Source of the DNA: Candidatus Lumbricidiphila eiseniae
Lineage (GTDB): Bacteria > Actinomycetota > Actinomycetes > Actinomycetales > Microbacteriaceae
Assembly (NCBI GenBank): GCA_002529645.1
Contig: NAEP01000028.1
Location: forward strand, 1 to 64,000
Direction of reading: 5' to 3'
DNA: 64,000 nucleotides
In this document: in pieces, positions 25,860-35,500 of the stretch
Position numbering within the stretch: the first letter of the stretch is position 1
Layout: each line of letters opens with the position of its first letter
Made by a program: the position numbers and the translations under genes
The notes under the pieces: generated by a model
The model's input: the letters and a program-made list of their open reading frames with translations, nothing else
Told to the model about the DNA's origin: nothing
Databases searched by the model: none

Positions 25860-26219
25860 GTGGCTGTTGTTAGCAAGCAGGCGTCGCGCTCGCGGCGTCA
25901 CTTACGCCTTCGCAAGAAGGTGGTTGGCACGGAGCTTCGTCCGCGCTTGGTCGTCACTCGCTCGGCACGCCACGTGTTTGTGCAGGTTGTCGATGACAGC
26001 AAGGGACGCACCGTGGCATCCGCCTCGACCATGGAGGCTGACCTTCGTTCGCTGGGCGGCGACAAGACCGCCAAGGCAAAGAAGGTCGGCGGGCTCGTGG
26101 CCGAGCGGGCAAAAAATGCGGGAATCGACACGGTCGTTTTTGACCGCGGCGGAAACAAATACGCCGGTCGTGTTGCCGCGATCGCCGAGGGAGCCCGAGA
26201 GGCAGGGTTGCAGCTGTGA
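25860..26219 (+). CDS. rplR: 50S ribosomal protein L18
   Basis: 119 residues, GTG start three bases after the rplF stop. 5S rRNA-binding protein with [21 protein letters not shown] and the C-terminal [25 protein letters not shown] (about residues 94-118). Its stop overlaps the first possible rpsE start. Confidence 0.97.
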   Translation: MAVVSKQASRSRRHLRLRKKVVGTELRPRLVVTRSARHVFVQVVDDSKGRTVASASTMEADLRSLGGDKTAKAKKVGGLVAERAKNAGIDTVVFDRGGNKYAGRVAAIAEGAREAGLQL

Positions 26220-26908
26220 GCGACGAAACCGTGAAGGAGACAGACGTGACCGCGGAGGCTACTGCCACGGTGTCCGTTGACACCACCGAGCGCCCCGAGC
26301 GAGAGGCTCGCCGCGGTTCACGCGAGCGTGGCCCGTCGCGTGATCGTGGTGTGCGGGACGCCGAGAAGAGCCAGTTTTTGGAGCGGGTTGTCACCATCAA
26401 CCGCGTCTCAAAGGTGGTCAAGGGTGGGCGTCGCTTTAGTTTCACGGCGCTTGTCGTCGTGGGCGATGGCAACGGAATGGTGGGCGTCGGTTACGGCAAA
26501 GCCCGCGAAGTTCCGCTCGCAATCTCAAAAGGCGTTGAGGAGGCGAAGAAGAACTTCTTCCGCGTTCCGCGCGTCGGCACAAGCATCCCACACCCGGTTC
26601 AGGGAGAAGCCGCCGCGGGCGTTGTCCTGCTTCGCCCGGCTGTTGCCGGTACCGGTGTTATTGCCGGTGGTCCGGTGCGCGCGGTGCTTGAGTGTGCCGG
26701 AATCCACGATGTGCTGTCAAAGTCATTGGGATCATCGAACACTATCAACATTGTCCACGCGACGGTCGCAGCGCTTCACATGCTGGAGGAACCACGGGCG
26801 ATTGCTGCTCGACGTGGGCTCGACTACGACCAGGTTGCTCCGGCTCGGTTATTGCGAGCTGAGGCTCAGGCCGCAGCGCAGGTGGCAGAGGCAAAGGCGG
26901 GTGTCTAA
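26216..26908 (+). CDS. rpsE: 30S ribosomal protein S5
   Basis: 230 residues from the GTG at 26216, which overlaps the rplR stop by four bases. A second in-frame GTG at 26246 has a better Shine-Dalgarno (AAGGAG, 6 nt upstream) and would give 220 residues; the choice is open. The acidic N-terminal 50 residues precede the double-stranded RNA-binding fold ([21 protein letters not shown]) and [20 protein letters not shown]. Confidence 0.96.
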   Translation: MSDETVKETDVTAEATATVSVDTTERPEREARRGSRERGPSRDRGVRDAEKSQFLERVVTINRVSKVVKGGRRFSFTALVVVGDGNGMVGVGYGKAREVPLAISKGVEEAKKNFFRVPRVGTSIPHPVQGEAAAGVVLLRPAVAGTGVIAGGPVRAVLECAGIHDVLSKSLGSSNTINIVHATVAALHMLEEPRAIAARRGLDYDQVAPARLLRAEAQAAAQVAEAKAGV

Positions 26909-27093
26909 TGGCTAAGCAACTCAGGGTAACCCAGGTCAAGTCCAAGGTGAGCGAAAAGCAGTACCAGCGTGACACCCTACGCAGTCTTGGTTTGAAGCGA
27001 ATCGGCCAGACGGTCGTCCGTGAAGACACCCCGCAGAACCGTGGGTACGTTAACACCGTCGCCCACCTGGTGAAGGTTGAGGAGATTGACTAA
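26908..27093 (+). CDS. rpmD: 50S ribosomal protein L30
   Basis: 61 residues, normal length. [32 protein letters not shown] is clear (positions 5-36). Both ends overlap neighbours by one base (TAATG), so rpsE-rpmD-rplO are tightly coupled. Confidence 0.97.
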   Translation: MAKQLRVTQVKSKVSEKQYQRDTLRSLGLKRIGQTVVREDTPQNRGYVNTVAHLVKVEEID

Positions 27094-27902
27094 TGGCTGA
27101 GGAAAAGAAGGTGGCTGCGGCCGCCCCCAAGACCCGCACGACGGCCGCGGACACTGGTGAGGTGGCACCGACGGAGAAACCCGCCGCGGCGAAAGCTCCC
27201 AAGGCGGAGGCCGGGGTGAAGGCTCCTAAGGTTGAGGCCGGGAAGGCTTCCAAGGCGGAGGCCGGGGTGAAAGCTCCCAAGGCTGAAGTTGCGGGGAAGC
27301 TTCCCCAGGCTGCATCCGAAACCAAAAAGACCCCGAAGGTAGCCTCTCCCGCGGATGCCTCGACCTCGGAGGTCGCGGATACAGCAACGGCAACCACTAC
27401 CGAGAGTCCCTCGAAACGGGCTGCACCCGCCGCGAAGAAGGCCACAGCCGATATCGCCCAGCGCGAACCAGTCCTCAAGGTGCACCACTTGCGTCCGGCT
27501 CCCGGGGCGAAGACGGACAAGACCCGTGTTGGTCGCGGTGAGGGCTCGAAGGGAAAAACGGCCGGACGCGGCACCAAGGGCTCTAAGGCTCGGGGTAACA
27601 TCCGTCCCGGGTTTGAGGGTGGCCAACTTCCGTTTCACATGCGCGCACCGAAACTGCGTGGGTTTAAGAACCCGTTCCGGGTGGAGTACCAGGTCGTCAA
27701 CCTTGCTCGCCTCGCGGAACTGTATCCGGGCGGCGGCGATGTCACGATCACGGACCTCGTTGCCAAGGGCGCTGTTCGCAAGAACGAGCGTGTCAAGGTG
27801 CTCGGCGATGGCGACATCAGTGTCAAGCTGAACGTGACGGTCGACAAGGTATCGGGTGCGGCCGAGCAGAAAATTCTCGCTGCGGGCGGGTCTGTTCACT
27901 AG
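27093..27902 (+). CDS. rplO: 50S ribosomal protein L15 with a long histone-like N-terminal extension
   Basis: 269 residues where L15 normally has about 150. The ribosomal part starts near residue 124 with [34 protein letters not shown] and continues normally to the end (positions about 128-269). The first 123 residues are almost only Ala, Lys, Pro, Glu, Thr and Val, with repeated [12 protein letters not shown] units encoded by a 51-bp DNA repeat at about 27200-27278. The ATG coupled to rpmD (TAATG) is the only good start, and the frame shows normal third-position GC throughout, so the extension is translated. It resembles the C-terminal tails of linker-histone-like proteins. Confidence 0.95.
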   Translation: MAEEKKVAAAAPKTRTTAADTGEVAPTEKPAAAKAPKAEAGVKAPKVEAGKASKAEAGVKAPKAEVAGKLPQAASETKKTPKVASPADASTSEVADTATATTTESPSKRAAPAAKKATADIAQREPVLKVHHLRPAPGAKTDKTRVGRGEGSKGKTAGRGTKGSKARGNIRPGFEGGQLPFHMRAPKLRGFKNPFRVEYQVVNLARLAELYPGGGDVTITDLVAKGAVRKNERVKVLGDGDISVKLNVTVDKVSGAAEQKILAAGGSVH

Positions 27903-27921
27903 ATCATCACGTGAATTAACA

Positions 27922-27973
27922 CCTGGGCCAGCCGGGGAACCCGTAAGATAGCGGGGTCCCCGGCTGGCTCAGG
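27922..27973 (+). promoter_or_regulatory. large hairpin between rplO and secY
   Basis: Arms 27922-27938 and 27957-27973 form a 17-bp stem with one G-T pair, and the loop itself can extend it by CCCG/CGGG. No T-run follows, so it is not a normal terminator. TAAGAT in the loop (27944-27949) resembles a -10 box. It may be a processing or attenuation site that sets secY expression apart from the ribosomal genes. Confidence 0.5.
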
Positions 27974-28004
27974 TCGTAGCTACCGGGACACAACAGGAGG
28001 ACGA

Positions 28005-29327
28005 ATGTTCAGCGTTATTGGGTGGATTTTCCGCTCGCCGGATCTTCGACGCAAGATTGGTTTCAGCCTCATCATTGTGGCGTTGTTCCGACTCGGATCG
28101 TTTATCCCCGCACCGTTTGTGGACTTCAAGAACGTACAGATGTGTCTGGCAAATCAGAGCACCGTGGGAGGGCTCTACGACCTTGTCAACCTGTTTTCCG
28201 GAGGCGCACTGCTGCAGCTGTCCATCTTCGCGCTGGGAATCATGCCGTACATTACGGCGTCGATTATTGTCCAGTTGCTTCGTGTTGTCATTCCCCGTTT
28301 TGAGACCCTCCATCAAGAGGGACAGTCTGGTCAGACCCAACTGACGCAGTACACCCGGTACCTGACGATTGCGCTCGGGGTGCTGCAGTCGACGACCCTT
28401 ATTACGGTCGCTCGCTCGGGTGCTCTGTTCCCCAGCGGTAGTTCAGCATCCTGCTCGCAGCTCATTACGAATGATTCGTGGGCGGCGTTGCTGCTCATGG
28501 TCGTCACGATGACAGCGGGCACCGGCCTCATCATGTGGATGGGGGAACTCATCACCGAGCGCGGTATCGGCAACGGGATGTCCCTGCTCATCTTCACCTC
28601 GATTGCCGCTCGATTCCCCGACTCTCTCGGATCAATCGCCGGCGCAAAGGGGTGGAACACCTTCACCATTGTCATCCTCATCGGACTGGTTGTTGTTGTT
28701 GCCGTCGTGTTCGTGGAGCAGTCACAGCGGCGCATCCCGGTGCAGTATGCGAAGCGAGTAGTGGGGCGACGTACCTACGGCGGTAGCAACACCTATATCC
28801 CGATCAAGGTGAATATGGCGGGCGTTGTGCCGGTTATCTTCGCATCATCACTGCTGTATCTCCCGGCCCTCATCGCCCAGTTCAACCAGCCCAGCTCGGG
28901 ACAAGCCCCGCAGGCGTGGGTGCAGTGGGTTCAAAACAACCTCACCCAGGGTGATCACCCGCTGTACATGCTCCTGTACTTCTTGCTCATTGTCGGGTTT
29001 ACGTACTTCTACGTGTCGATCACGTTCAATCCGGACGAAGTGTCAGAGAACATGAAGAAGTACGGCGGGTTTATTCCCGGCATTCGGGCCGGTCGCCCGA
29101 CGGCGGAGTACCTCGGTTTTGTTCTGACCCGGATCACCCTCCCCGGTGCGTTCTATCTCGGGCTTATCGCCCTCATCCCACTGATCGCTTTCGCGTGGGT
29201 CGGTGCCGATCAGAATTTCCCGTTCGGGGGTGCCTCCATCCTCATTATCGTTGGCGTCGGTTTAGAGACGGTGAAGCAGATTGATGCTCAGCTGCAGCAG
29301 CGTCACTATGAGGGCTTGCTGCGATGA
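28005..29327 (+). CDS. secY: protein translocase channel subunit SecY
   Basis: 440 residues, ten transmembrane helices, forming the Sec channel with SecE and SecG. Typical features are FSVIGWIFRSPDLRRKIGFSL at the start, the plug/TM2 region GGALLQLSIFALGIMPYITASIIVQLL (near residues 65-91), and the cytoplasmic loop RRIPVQYAKRVVG. AGGAGG precedes the ATG by 6 nt. The last four bases overlap adk (ATGA). Confidence 0.98.
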   Translation: MFSVIGWIFRSPDLRRKIGFSLIIVALFRLGSFIPAPFVDFKNVQMCLANQSTVGGLYDLVNLFSGGALLQLSIFALGIMPYITASIIVQLLRVVIPRFETLHQEGQSGQTQLTQYTRYLTIALGVLQSTTLITVARSGALFPSGSSASCSQLITNDSWAALLLMVVTMTAGTGLIMWMGELITERGIGNGMSLLIFTSIAARFPDSLGSIAGAKGWNTFTIVILIGLVVVVAVVFVEQSQRRIPVQYAKRVVGRRTYGGSNTYIPIKVNMAGVVPVIFASSLLYLPALIAQFNQPSSGQAPQAWVQWVQNNLTQGDHPLYMLLYFLLIVGFTYFYVSITFNPDEVSENMKKYGGFIPGIRAGRPTAEYLGFVLTRITLPGAFYLGLIALIPLIAFAWVGADQNFPFGGASILIIVGVGLETVKQIDAQLQQRHYEGLLR

Positions 29328-29929
29328 CAGCTGCCGTCAATGGCTCTGCGCGGTTGCTCATTATTGGCCCACAAGGGTCCGGGAAAGGCACGCAGGGCGT
29401 GCACATCGCGACATCCTTCGACGTTCCCGCTATTGCGACGGGCGACGTTTTTCGTGCCAATATCAGCGCGGGCACCGAGCTGGGTCGTCGTGTCAGGTCG
29501 GTGGTGGATGCCGGCGAGCTGGTGTCCGACGAATTGACCGGTGATCTTGTGCGGGACCGACTGTCACAACCGGATGCGGTGCGCGGTTTCCTTCTCGACG
29601 GCTACCCTCGCAACGTTGCCCAAGCGGCGCAGCTGGACGCCTTTCTCAGTGCTGACGGCCACCAGCTTGACGCGGTCATCGCGCTCAATGTTCCTCGTGC
29701 GGAGAGCGTGCGACGGCTCTCGCAGCGTGCGGTGGAGCAGGGACGCGCAGACGATACCGAAGCGCTTATCTCCCGCCGCCTCGAGATCTACGACCGGGAA
29801 ACTAAACCGATGCTCGACCAGTACCGAGAGCGTGGCATCGTCGTGGAGACCGACGGCATCGGCACACTGACGGATGTGACGACGCGAATACTCGACGGAC
29901 TTGCCGAGCGTGGAATCGTGGCGGACTAA
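29324..29929 (+). CDS. adk: adenylate kinase
   Basis: 201 residues, the short form with a small lid and no zinc cysteines. ATP + AMP to 2 ADP. P-loop GPQGSGKGTQ at residues 14-23, AMP-site TGDVFRANI and FLLDGYPRN, and lid arginine segment RGRADDTE-like QGRADDTEALISRR. P-loop and DGYPRN differ slightly from the commonest consensus (GPPGAGKGT, DGFPRT) but keep all catalytic residues. In many actinobacteria map follows; here 171 non-coding bases follow and then infA. Confidence 0.96.
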   Translation: MTAAVNGSARLLIIGPQGSGKGTQGVHIATSFDVPAIATGDVFRANISAGTELGRRVRSVVDAGELVSDELTGDLVRDRLSQPDAVRGFLLDGYPRNVAQAAQLDAFLSADGHQLDAVIALNVPRAESVRRLSQRAVEQGRADDTEALISRRLEIYDRETKPMLDQYRERGIVVETDGIGTLTDVTTRILDGLAERGIVAD

Positions 29930-29968
29930 CTGTGAGCGTGTGTGGCGGGAGGCGCAGCCGGTGACGGT

Positions 29969-29997
29969 TTGGCTGGTGGAGCTGACTCGCCTATAGT
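29969..29997 (+). promoter_or_regulatory. promoter of infA-rpmJ-rpsM-rpsK-rpoA-rplQ
   Basis: TTGGCT at 29969-29974 and TATAGT at 29992-29997 are 17 nt apart. A start near 30004 leaves a leader of about 97 nt before infA. Confidence 0.7.
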
Positions 29998-30100
29998 GGA
30001 ACCTTAGTGCGTTTTGCGCCCACGCTCGGTACGCCGGTTGCGCGCGAAGCCACCACATCGCACGACCCACCAATATCCATTCCCCGAACGATAGTGAGTT

Positions 30101-30322
30101 ATGGCCAAGAAAGACGGCGTTATCGAGATCGAAGGTTCGATTGTCGAGGCGCTTCCCAACGCGATGTTCCGAGTGGAACTCACGAACGGTCACAGGGTTC
30201 TTGCTCACATTTCAGGAAAAATGCGCCAGCACTACATCCGGATTCTCCCCGAGGATCGTGTGATTGTCGAGTTGAGCCCTTATGATCTGACGCGTGGACG
30301 CATCGTCTATCGCTATCGGTAA
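30101..30322 (+). CDS. infA: translation initiation factor IF-1
   Basis: 73 residues, OB fold, binds the ribosomal A site during initiation. [30 protein letters not shown] and [16 protein letters not shown] are diagnostic (first about residues 2-31). The site upstream of the ATG has only a weak Shine-Dalgarno (GTGAG). Confidence 0.98.
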   Translation: MAKKDGVIEIEGSIVEALPNAMFRVELTNGHRVLAHISGKMRQHYIRILPEDRVIVELSPYDLTRGRIVYRYR

Positions 30323-30386
30323 CGGATACCCGGGAAAGTAACGGCGCGTGACACCGGTTGCGCGTACGAAGACAGCGAAGGAAATC

Positions 30387-30500
30387 ATGAAGGTCAACCC
30401 CAGCGTGAAGCGCATTTGCGACAAGTGCAAGATCATTCGTCGTCACGGCAATGTGATGGTGATCTGTGAAAACCCCCGACACAAACAGCGCCAGGGCTAA
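30387..30500 (+). CDS. rpmJ: 50S ribosomal protein L36
   Basis: 37 residues, too short for usual ORF cut-offs. It reads [20 protein letters not shown] and ends NPRHKQRQG. The zinc ligands are Cys11, Cys14, Cys27 and His32, so this is the zinc-binding paralogue. AAGGAA lies 5 nt before the ATG. It sits between infA and rpsM as expected. Confidence 0.97.
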   Translation: MKVNPSVKRICDKCKIIRRHGNVMVICENPRHKQRQG

Positions 30501-30680
30501 GCTCGCGCCCTCAAACGGACGCGGGTGGCATCAGCGCGACCGACATCCAAAGATTTATAACTGAAAACAGAACTGGCAGCACCAGAACCGTGCATTTTAG
30601 GATGTCGCGGGGACACCCCGAGTTGGAGGCTTGGGCACCGGCGCTGCCCTACACCTCCATGACACACAGGAGAAGCCGCT

Positions 30681-31061
30681 ATGGCCCGGTTGGCAGGAGT
30701 TGACATCCCGCGCGACAAGCGCGTTGAGGTCGCACTGACATATATCTACGGCGTGGGACGCACCCGCGCTGCAAAAACCCTCGCTGAGACATCCATTGAC
30801 GGAAATATCCGGGTCAAGGATCTCACCGACGATCAGTTGCTTGCCCTGCGCGACTACATCGAGGGTAACTTCAAGGTGGAGGGCGACCTTCGCCGCGAGG
30901 TGGACGCCGATATTCGCCGCAAGATTGAGATCGGCTCCTACGAGGGAATCCGTCACCGTCGTGGTCTGCCCGTTCGTGGGCAGCGCACGAAGACCAATGC
31001 GCGAACCCGGAAGGGCCCCAAGCGCACCGTTGCGGGCAAGAAAAAGCCCGGTCGTAAGTAA
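30681..31061 (+). CDS. rpsM: 30S ribosomal protein S13
   Basis: 126 residues. [26 protein letters not shown] is typical (residues 1-26), and the basic tail [19 protein letters not shown] reaches the tRNA sites. AGGAGA precedes the ATG. The 180 bases before it hold no gene but contain CGACATCC and GGATGTCG in inverted orientation 60 nt apart. Confidence 0.98.
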   Translation: MARLAGVDIPRDKRVEVALTYIYGVGRTRAAKTLAETSIDGNIRVKDLTDDQLLALRDYIEGNFKVEGDLRREVDADIRRKIEIGSYEGIRHRRGLPVRGQRTKTNARTRKGPKRTVAGKKKPGRK

Positions 31062-31094
31062 CCGCCCGTCGTCGCCAGATTTAGGAGAATTCAC

Positions 31095-31493
31095 ATGGCA
31101 ACACCCAAGGCGGCTGCCCGCAAGCCGCGTAAGAAAGACAAGAAGAATGTCGCGGTGGGTCAAGCCCACATCAAGTCGACGTTCAACAACACGATCGTGT
31201 CTATCACCGACACGACGGGAGCTGTTATCAGCTGGGCTTCCTCCGGTGGCGTGGGCTTCAAGGGATCCCGCAAGTCGACACCGTTCGCCGCGCAGCTCGC
31301 GGCCGAATCAGCGGCGCGACAGGCTCAGGAGCACGGTATGAAGAAGGTTGACGTTTTTGTCAAGGGCCCTGGCTCTGGTCGTGAAACTGCGATTCGTTCA
31401 CTCCAGGCCGCCGGCCTTGAGGTGGGAAGCATCAACGATGTGACGCCGCAGGCGCACAACGGGTGTCGCCCACCGAAGCGTCGTCGCGTCTAA
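31095..31493 (+). CDS. rpsK: 30S ribosomal protein S11
   Basis: 132 residues. The platform protein signature is seen in [24 protein letters not shown] and the end [18 protein letters not shown] is intact. AGGAGA precedes the ATG. rpsD, which follows in some actinobacteria, is not here. Confidence 0.98.
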   Translation: MATPKAAARKPRKKDKKNVAVGQAHIKSTFNNTIVSITDTTGAVISWASSGGVGFKGSRKSTPFAAQLAAESAARQAQEHGMKKVDVFVKGPGSGRETAIRSLQAAGLEVGSINDVTPQAHNGCRPPKRRRV

Positions 31494-31506
31494 CCCGTTC
31501 TACTTG

Positions 31507-31534
31507 TGTCTGGATGCCCCGGGGTATCCAGACA
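31507..31534 (+). promoter_or_regulatory. palindrome between rpsK and rpoA
   Basis: A 28-nt near-perfect palindrome (arms 31507-31520 and 31521-31534, one G-T pair) would form a hairpin with a tiny loop. No T-run follows. Possibly a processing or attenuation element in the rpsK-rpoA spacer. Confidence 0.45.
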
Positions 31535-31604
31535 TGTCATAACTCAAGATCATCTCGATCCCGCAGGTGTCATATAGCGGACACCCTGCCGAAAGGAATC
31601 ACCA

Positions 31605-32591
31605 GTGCTCATCGCACAGCGCCCCACGCTCACCGAAGAGAACATCACCGAGTTCCGCTCGCAGTTCGTCATCGAACCGCTCGAGCCCGGTTTTGGTTAC
31701 ACCCTCGGAAACTCGCTTCGCCGGACCCTGCTCTCGTCCATCCCCGGTGCCGCCGTGACGAGCATCCGAATTGACGGTGTTTTGCACGAGTTTTCGACGG
31801 TCCCCGGCGTGAAGGAGGATGTCACCGAGATCATCCTCAACATCAAGAACCTCGTTATTTCCAGCGAGCACGACGAGCCGATTACCGCGTATCTGCGCAA
31901 GCAGGGTGCTGGTGAGGTGACTGCCGCCGATATTTCGGCTCCCGCCGGGGTGGAGGTGCACAGTCCGGAGCTGGTCATCGCGACCCTCAACGACTCGGCA
32001 AAGTTCGAGCTGGAGTTGACGATTGAGCGTGGCCGTGGGTATGTGTCGGCGTCACAAAACCGCAACGAGTATTCCGAGGCCGGGCAGATCCCGATCGACT
32101 CGATCTACTCGCCGGTTCTCAAGGTGACCTACCGGGTGGAAGCAACCCGTGCTGGCGAACGTACCGACTTCGACCGCCTCGTGGTGGACGTCGAAACTAA
32201 ACCCGCGATTTTGCCGCGTGATGCGATGGCCTCGGCGGGTCGCACCCTGACCGAGCTGTTCGGTCTCGCGCGTGAGCTCAATGCATCGGCCGAGGGCATT
32301 GAGATCGGCCTAGCGCCGGTGGACGCCGTGCTCTCAAATGAACTGGCCGTCCCGGTGGAGGATTTGGATCTGTCGGTGCGCAGCTACAACTGCCTCAAGC
32401 GTGAGGGAATCAACACGCTGTCAGAGCTTGTTGCGCTCTCGGAGGCGCAGCTCATGAACATCCGTAACTTCGGCCAGAAGTCGGTTGACGAGGTCCGCGA
32501 CAAGCTCACGGAAATGGGACTGTCGCTAAAGGACTCGGTGCCAGGATTTGACGGCACGCACTTCTACACGGGATTTGACGACGAGAACTAG
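31605..32591 (+). CDS. rpoA: RNA polymerase alpha subunit
   Basis: 328 residues, GTG start with GAAAGGA upstream. The N-terminal dimerisation domain contains [28 protein letters not shown] (about residues 25-52). The C-terminal domain that binds UP elements and activators is complete ([33 protein letters not shown]). rplQ follows after 47 bases. Confidence 0.98.
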   Translation: MLIAQRPTLTEENITEFRSQFVIEPLEPGFGYTLGNSLRRTLLSSIPGAAVTSIRIDGVLHEFSTVPGVKEDVTEIILNIKNLVISSEHDEPITAYLRKQGAGEVTAADISAPAGVEVHSPELVIATLNDSAKFELELTIERGRGYVSASQNRNEYSEAGQIPIDSIYSPVLKVTYRVEATRAGERTDFDRLVVDVETKPAILPRDAMASAGRTLTELFGLARELNASAEGIEIGLAPVDAVLSNELAVPVEDLDLSVRSYNCLKREGINTLSELVALSEAQLMNIRNFGQKSVDEVRDKLTEMGLSLKDSVPGFDGTHFYTGFDDEN

Positions 32592-32638
32592 CCGCTCGCG
32601 ACCATCCCAACTTTTACGAATTCTGGAGAAGGATACCC

Positions 32639-33295
32639 ATGCCGAAGCCCACAAAGGGACCCCGCCTCGGAGGCGGGCCCGCGCACGAGCGGTTGCTGCT
32701 CGCGAACCTTGCGACCGCGCTGTACACGCACAAGCGCATTACGACAACCGAGACGAAGGCAAAGCGTCTCCGCCCGCTCGCGGAGCGTCTCATTACCTTC
32801 GCCAAGCGGGGGGACCTGCACGCTCGCCGTCGGGTGCTCGCCGTCGTTGGCGACAAATCGGCCGTACACGAGTTGTTTACTGTCATCGCCCCGCAGGTAG
32901 CGGAACGGGAAGGCGGCTACACCAGAATCATAAAGATTGGTAACCGCAAGGGTGACAATGCGCCGATGGCGGTCATTGAGCTCGTGCTTGAGCCGGTCGC
33001 CAAGACGACGCGCTCGACAAAATCCGCAGCGACGAAGTCCAGTGCCGCATCTGCTGCTGCGACGACGGAGGTCACCCCGGTTCAGGGCGAGGATGTTTCG
33101 GACGAGGCCACTGCCGAAGGTGCTGTTGCTGAGGGTACCGCCACCGAGGATGGTGCGACCGAGAGCGTCGTTGCTGAAGGCGCCGCCACCGAGGACACCG
33201 TGACATCCACGGCTGCAGATGAGACAGCATCGGCGACCGAGACCACCGACGCGACGGACAGCGCGGTTGCCAAAGATGAGGACAAGAGCACATAG
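32639..33295 (+). CDS. rplQ: 50S ribosomal protein L17 with a long acidic tail
   Basis: 218 residues against about 120 for the core protein. Residues 1-122 are normal L17 ([38 protein letters not shown]). Residues 123-218 are Ala/Thr/Glu/Asp/Ser-rich and end [11 protein letters not shown] 45-bp DNA repeat at about 33124-33194 encodes VAEGxATEDxxT twice, so the tail has grown by duplication. GGAGAAGG precedes the ATG. Confidence 0.96.
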   Translation: MPKPTKGPRLGGGPAHERLLLANLATALYTHKRITTTETKAKRLRPLAERLITFAKRGDLHARRRVLAVVGDKSAVHELFTVIAPQVAEREGGYTRIIKIGNRKGDNAPMAVIELVLEPVAKTTRSTKSAATKSSAASAAATTEVTPVQGEDVSDEATAEGAVAEGTATEDGATESVVAEGAATEDTVTSTAADETASATETTDATDSAVAKDEDKST

Positions 33296-33331
33296 TTTCA
33301 TCGCTCTGCTCGGCATGAACGCTGTGACCTC

Positions 33332-34291
33332 GTGAGCGATCTGCCCGATACCCGTGCACCGAGCTCGCCGGTTGAGCCGGTGCGATTACGGCTGGATATT
33401 GCCTATGACGGCACGGCGTTTTTCGGTTGGGCACGACAGCCCGAACTTCGAACCGTACAGGGCGTGCTAGAGGATGCCCTGTGCACTCTGTTTCCACGGT
33501 CGGTACCGCGGTTAACGGTGGCGGGACGCACGGACGCGGGCGTGCACGCGACTGGCCAGGTTGCGCACGTGGACGTCCGGTCTGACGAACTCGCGGTTGC
33601 CGGGAAACTACGGGCCGGTGTGGTGGGGGAGTCCGACAGCGATGATCGCCTCCGCGGTTTCCGCAGCACACGGGCCGGTGTCCAGGAGGGGCTCGGGGAC
33701 GTGCTTCAGCGACGGTTGACCGGCATCCTGGGGTGGGACACCGATGTTGCCGTCACCCGGGTGAGTCGGGCCCCGGTCGGGTTCGATGCCCGGTTCTCCG
33801 CGCTCTGGCGCAGGTACGAGTATCGGTTGATCGAGGCATCCGGGGTTGCCAACCCGCTCGACAGACACCGGTGCGTCACGGTGTCCCGCGCTCTAGACCT
33901 GTCGGCAATGGATGCTGCGGCGCAGGCGTTAATCGGAATGCGAGACTTCGCCGCGTTCTGCAAACCGCGGGAGGGTGCGACAACGATTCGGACACTGCAG
34001 GCGTTTAGTTGGCACCGCGAACTCGGCGGTGTGTTTCTGGCACGGCTGCAGGCGGATGCTTTTTGCCACTCGATGGTGCGGGCGCTCATCGGGGCCTGCG
34101 TTGCCGTTGGCGGCGGGAAACTGAGTGTCACCGAGCTTCTGGAACTGCAGCGGGCCGCGGAACGGACCGGCACCTTCCCGGTCATGGCCGCAAAGGGCCT
34201 TGTGCTGACCGAGGTGGGGTATCCGGTCGATGCTGAACTCGCGGCGCGCACGGTGCAAACCCGTGCAAAGCGGGAGTTGCCGTGCCGGTGA
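33332..34291 (+). CDS. truA: tRNA pseudouridine synthase A
   Basis: Converts U38-U40 of tRNA anticodon stems to pseudouridine. 319 residues, GTG start without a strong Shine-Dalgarno. The catalytic aspartate lies in GRTDAGVHATGQ (near residue 69); DARFSALWRRYEYR and DAFCHSMVRALIG are conserved. Between the catalytic motif and the RFSA motif it is longer than the E. coli enzyme. Part of the surplus is a 60-nt segment bounded by CGGGCCGGTGT at 33611 and 33671, which looks like an insertion creating RAGV twice. The reading frame is intact. Confidence 0.95.
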   Translation: MSDLPDTRAPSSPVEPVRLRLDIAYDGTAFFGWARQPELRTVQGVLEDALCTLFPRSVPRLTVAGRTDAGVHATGQVAHVDVRSDELAVAGKLRAGVVGESDSDDRLRGFRSTRAGVQEGLGDVLQRRLTGILGWDTDVAVTRVSRAPVGFDARFSALWRRYEYRLIEASGVANPLDRHRCVTVSRALDLSAMDAAAQALIGMRDFAAFCKPREGATTIRTLQAFSWHRELGGVFLARLQADAFCHSMVRALIGACVAVGGGKLSVTELLELQRAAERTGTFPVMAAKGLVLTEVGYPVDAELAARTVQTRAKRELPCR

Positions 34292-34340
34292 GCGGTGACT
34301 GCCTGCGGTGAGCGGTGGTTGCCTGCGGTGAGCGGTGACT
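34286..34340. repeat. 20-nt tandem repeat behind truA
   Basis: Nearly three copies of GCCTGCGGTGAGCGGTGACT-type units follow each other; the first starts over the truA stop codon. No function is apparent. Confidence 0.7.
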
Positions 34341-34344
34341 CGAA

Positions 34345-34374
34345 TTGCACCTCTCTTGACCCATCGGCTAGAGT
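34345..34374 (+). promoter_or_regulatory. promoter of rplM-rpsI-glmM
   Basis: TTGCAC at 34345-34350 and TAGAGT at 34369-34374 with an 18-nt spacer. The leader to rplM is about 125 nt. Confidence 0.65.
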
Positions 34375-34504
34375 GGATCCCTGGTGTCTGCTCGACAGAT
34401 ATTCCACGCTGAGCCCTCCACCCGGGCGATTTCCGCGCACACCCTGGAAATCCCCACCGGAGCGGGATTCATGAACCTCTCATCGATCAGAAAGTAGCTG
34501 TCCT

Positions 34505-34951
34505 ATGACGCGCACCTTCACGCCCAAGTCGCCGGATATCCAGCGGGACTGGGTTGTTATTGACGCCACCGATATTGTGCTCGGTCGACTCGCCAGCCAC
34601 GCTGCCGCGCTGTTGCGCGGCAAGCACAAGCCGATCTTTGCGAACCACGTCGACACCGGCGACTTCGTTATTATCGTCAATGCCGACAGGGTAGCTCTTA
34701 CCGGTCAGAAGCTCGCGCAGAAGAAGGCGTATCGTCACTCCGGGTACCCGGGGGGTCTGAAGGCTGTTGGCTATGCTGAACTGCTGGAGAAGAACCCGGT
34801 CCGTGCGGTTGAGAAGGCCATCCGCGGGATGCTTCCGAAGAACTCGCTCGGTCGAGCACAGCTGAGGAAACTCAAGGTCTACACCGGAGCGGAACACCCG
34901 CACCAGGCGCAACAGCCCACGCCCTACACTCTCACCCAGATCGCCCAGTAG
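34505..34951 (+). CDS. rplM: 50S ribosomal protein L13
   Basis: 148 residues. [28 protein letters not shown] is the family start (about residues 15-42) and [20 protein letters not shown] is conserved. It forms the usual pair with rpsI. Confidence 0.98.
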   Translation: MTRTFTPKSPDIQRDWVVIDATDIVLGRLASHAAALLRGKHKPIFANHVDTGDFVIIVNADRVALTGQKLAQKKAYRHSGYPGGLKAVGYAELLEKNPVRAVEKAIRGMLPKNSLGRAQLRKLKVYTGAEHPHQAQQPTPYTLTQIAQ

Positions 34952-34994
34952 TTCCGGCGCAGACAAGACACAGGTAGAAGGAATTCAGACCATC

Positions 34995-35480
34995 ATGGTG
35001 AAAATCGCAGATCAGCTCGACGAGGTTCCAGGAAGCTACACCACCGAGAGTGCACCGATACCCGCGAAGCAAACCCCGCGCCGCGTGCTCTCCGTTTCCG
35101 GCGCGGCGGTTGGGCGCCGTAAACAGGCTATTGCACGGGTGCGGCTGATTCCCGGCGCGGGCACCATCAGGGTGAACGGTCGGGTATTCGAGGGGTACTT
35201 TCCGAACAAGCTTCACCAGCAGCTCATCACTGATCCGTTCAAGGTGCTTAACCTGGTCGGGGCGTATGATGTGATCGCGCGGGTTACGGGAGGCGGGCCA
35301 TCCGGTCAGGCGGGTGCTCTGCGCCTTGCGATTGCGCGTGCTCTCAATGAGATTGATCGCGAAAACAACCGCCCAGCGCTGAAGAAGGCCGGGTTTTTGA
35401 CGCGTGATGCGCGGGTTATTGAGCGTAAGAAGGCAGGTCTGAAGAAGGCACGTAAGGCTCCGCAGTTCTCGAAGCGCTAG
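34995..35480 (+). CDS. rpsI: 30S ribosomal protein S9
   Basis: 161 residues with a 35-residue N-terminal extension before [17 protein letters not shown]. The C-terminal [12 protein letters not shown] ends in the invariant SKR that touches the P-site tRNA. AAGGAATT precedes the ATG region. Confidence 0.98.
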   Translation: MVKIADQLDEVPGSYTTESAPIPAKQTPRRVLSVSGAAVGRRKQAIARVRLIPGAGTIRVNGRVFEGYFPNKLHQQLITDPFKVLNLVGAYDVIARVTGGGPSGQAGALRLAIARALNEIDRENNRPALKKAGFLTRDARVIERKKAGLKKARKAPQFSKR

Positions 35481-35500
35481 AGGCTGTGGGCCCCACGGCT

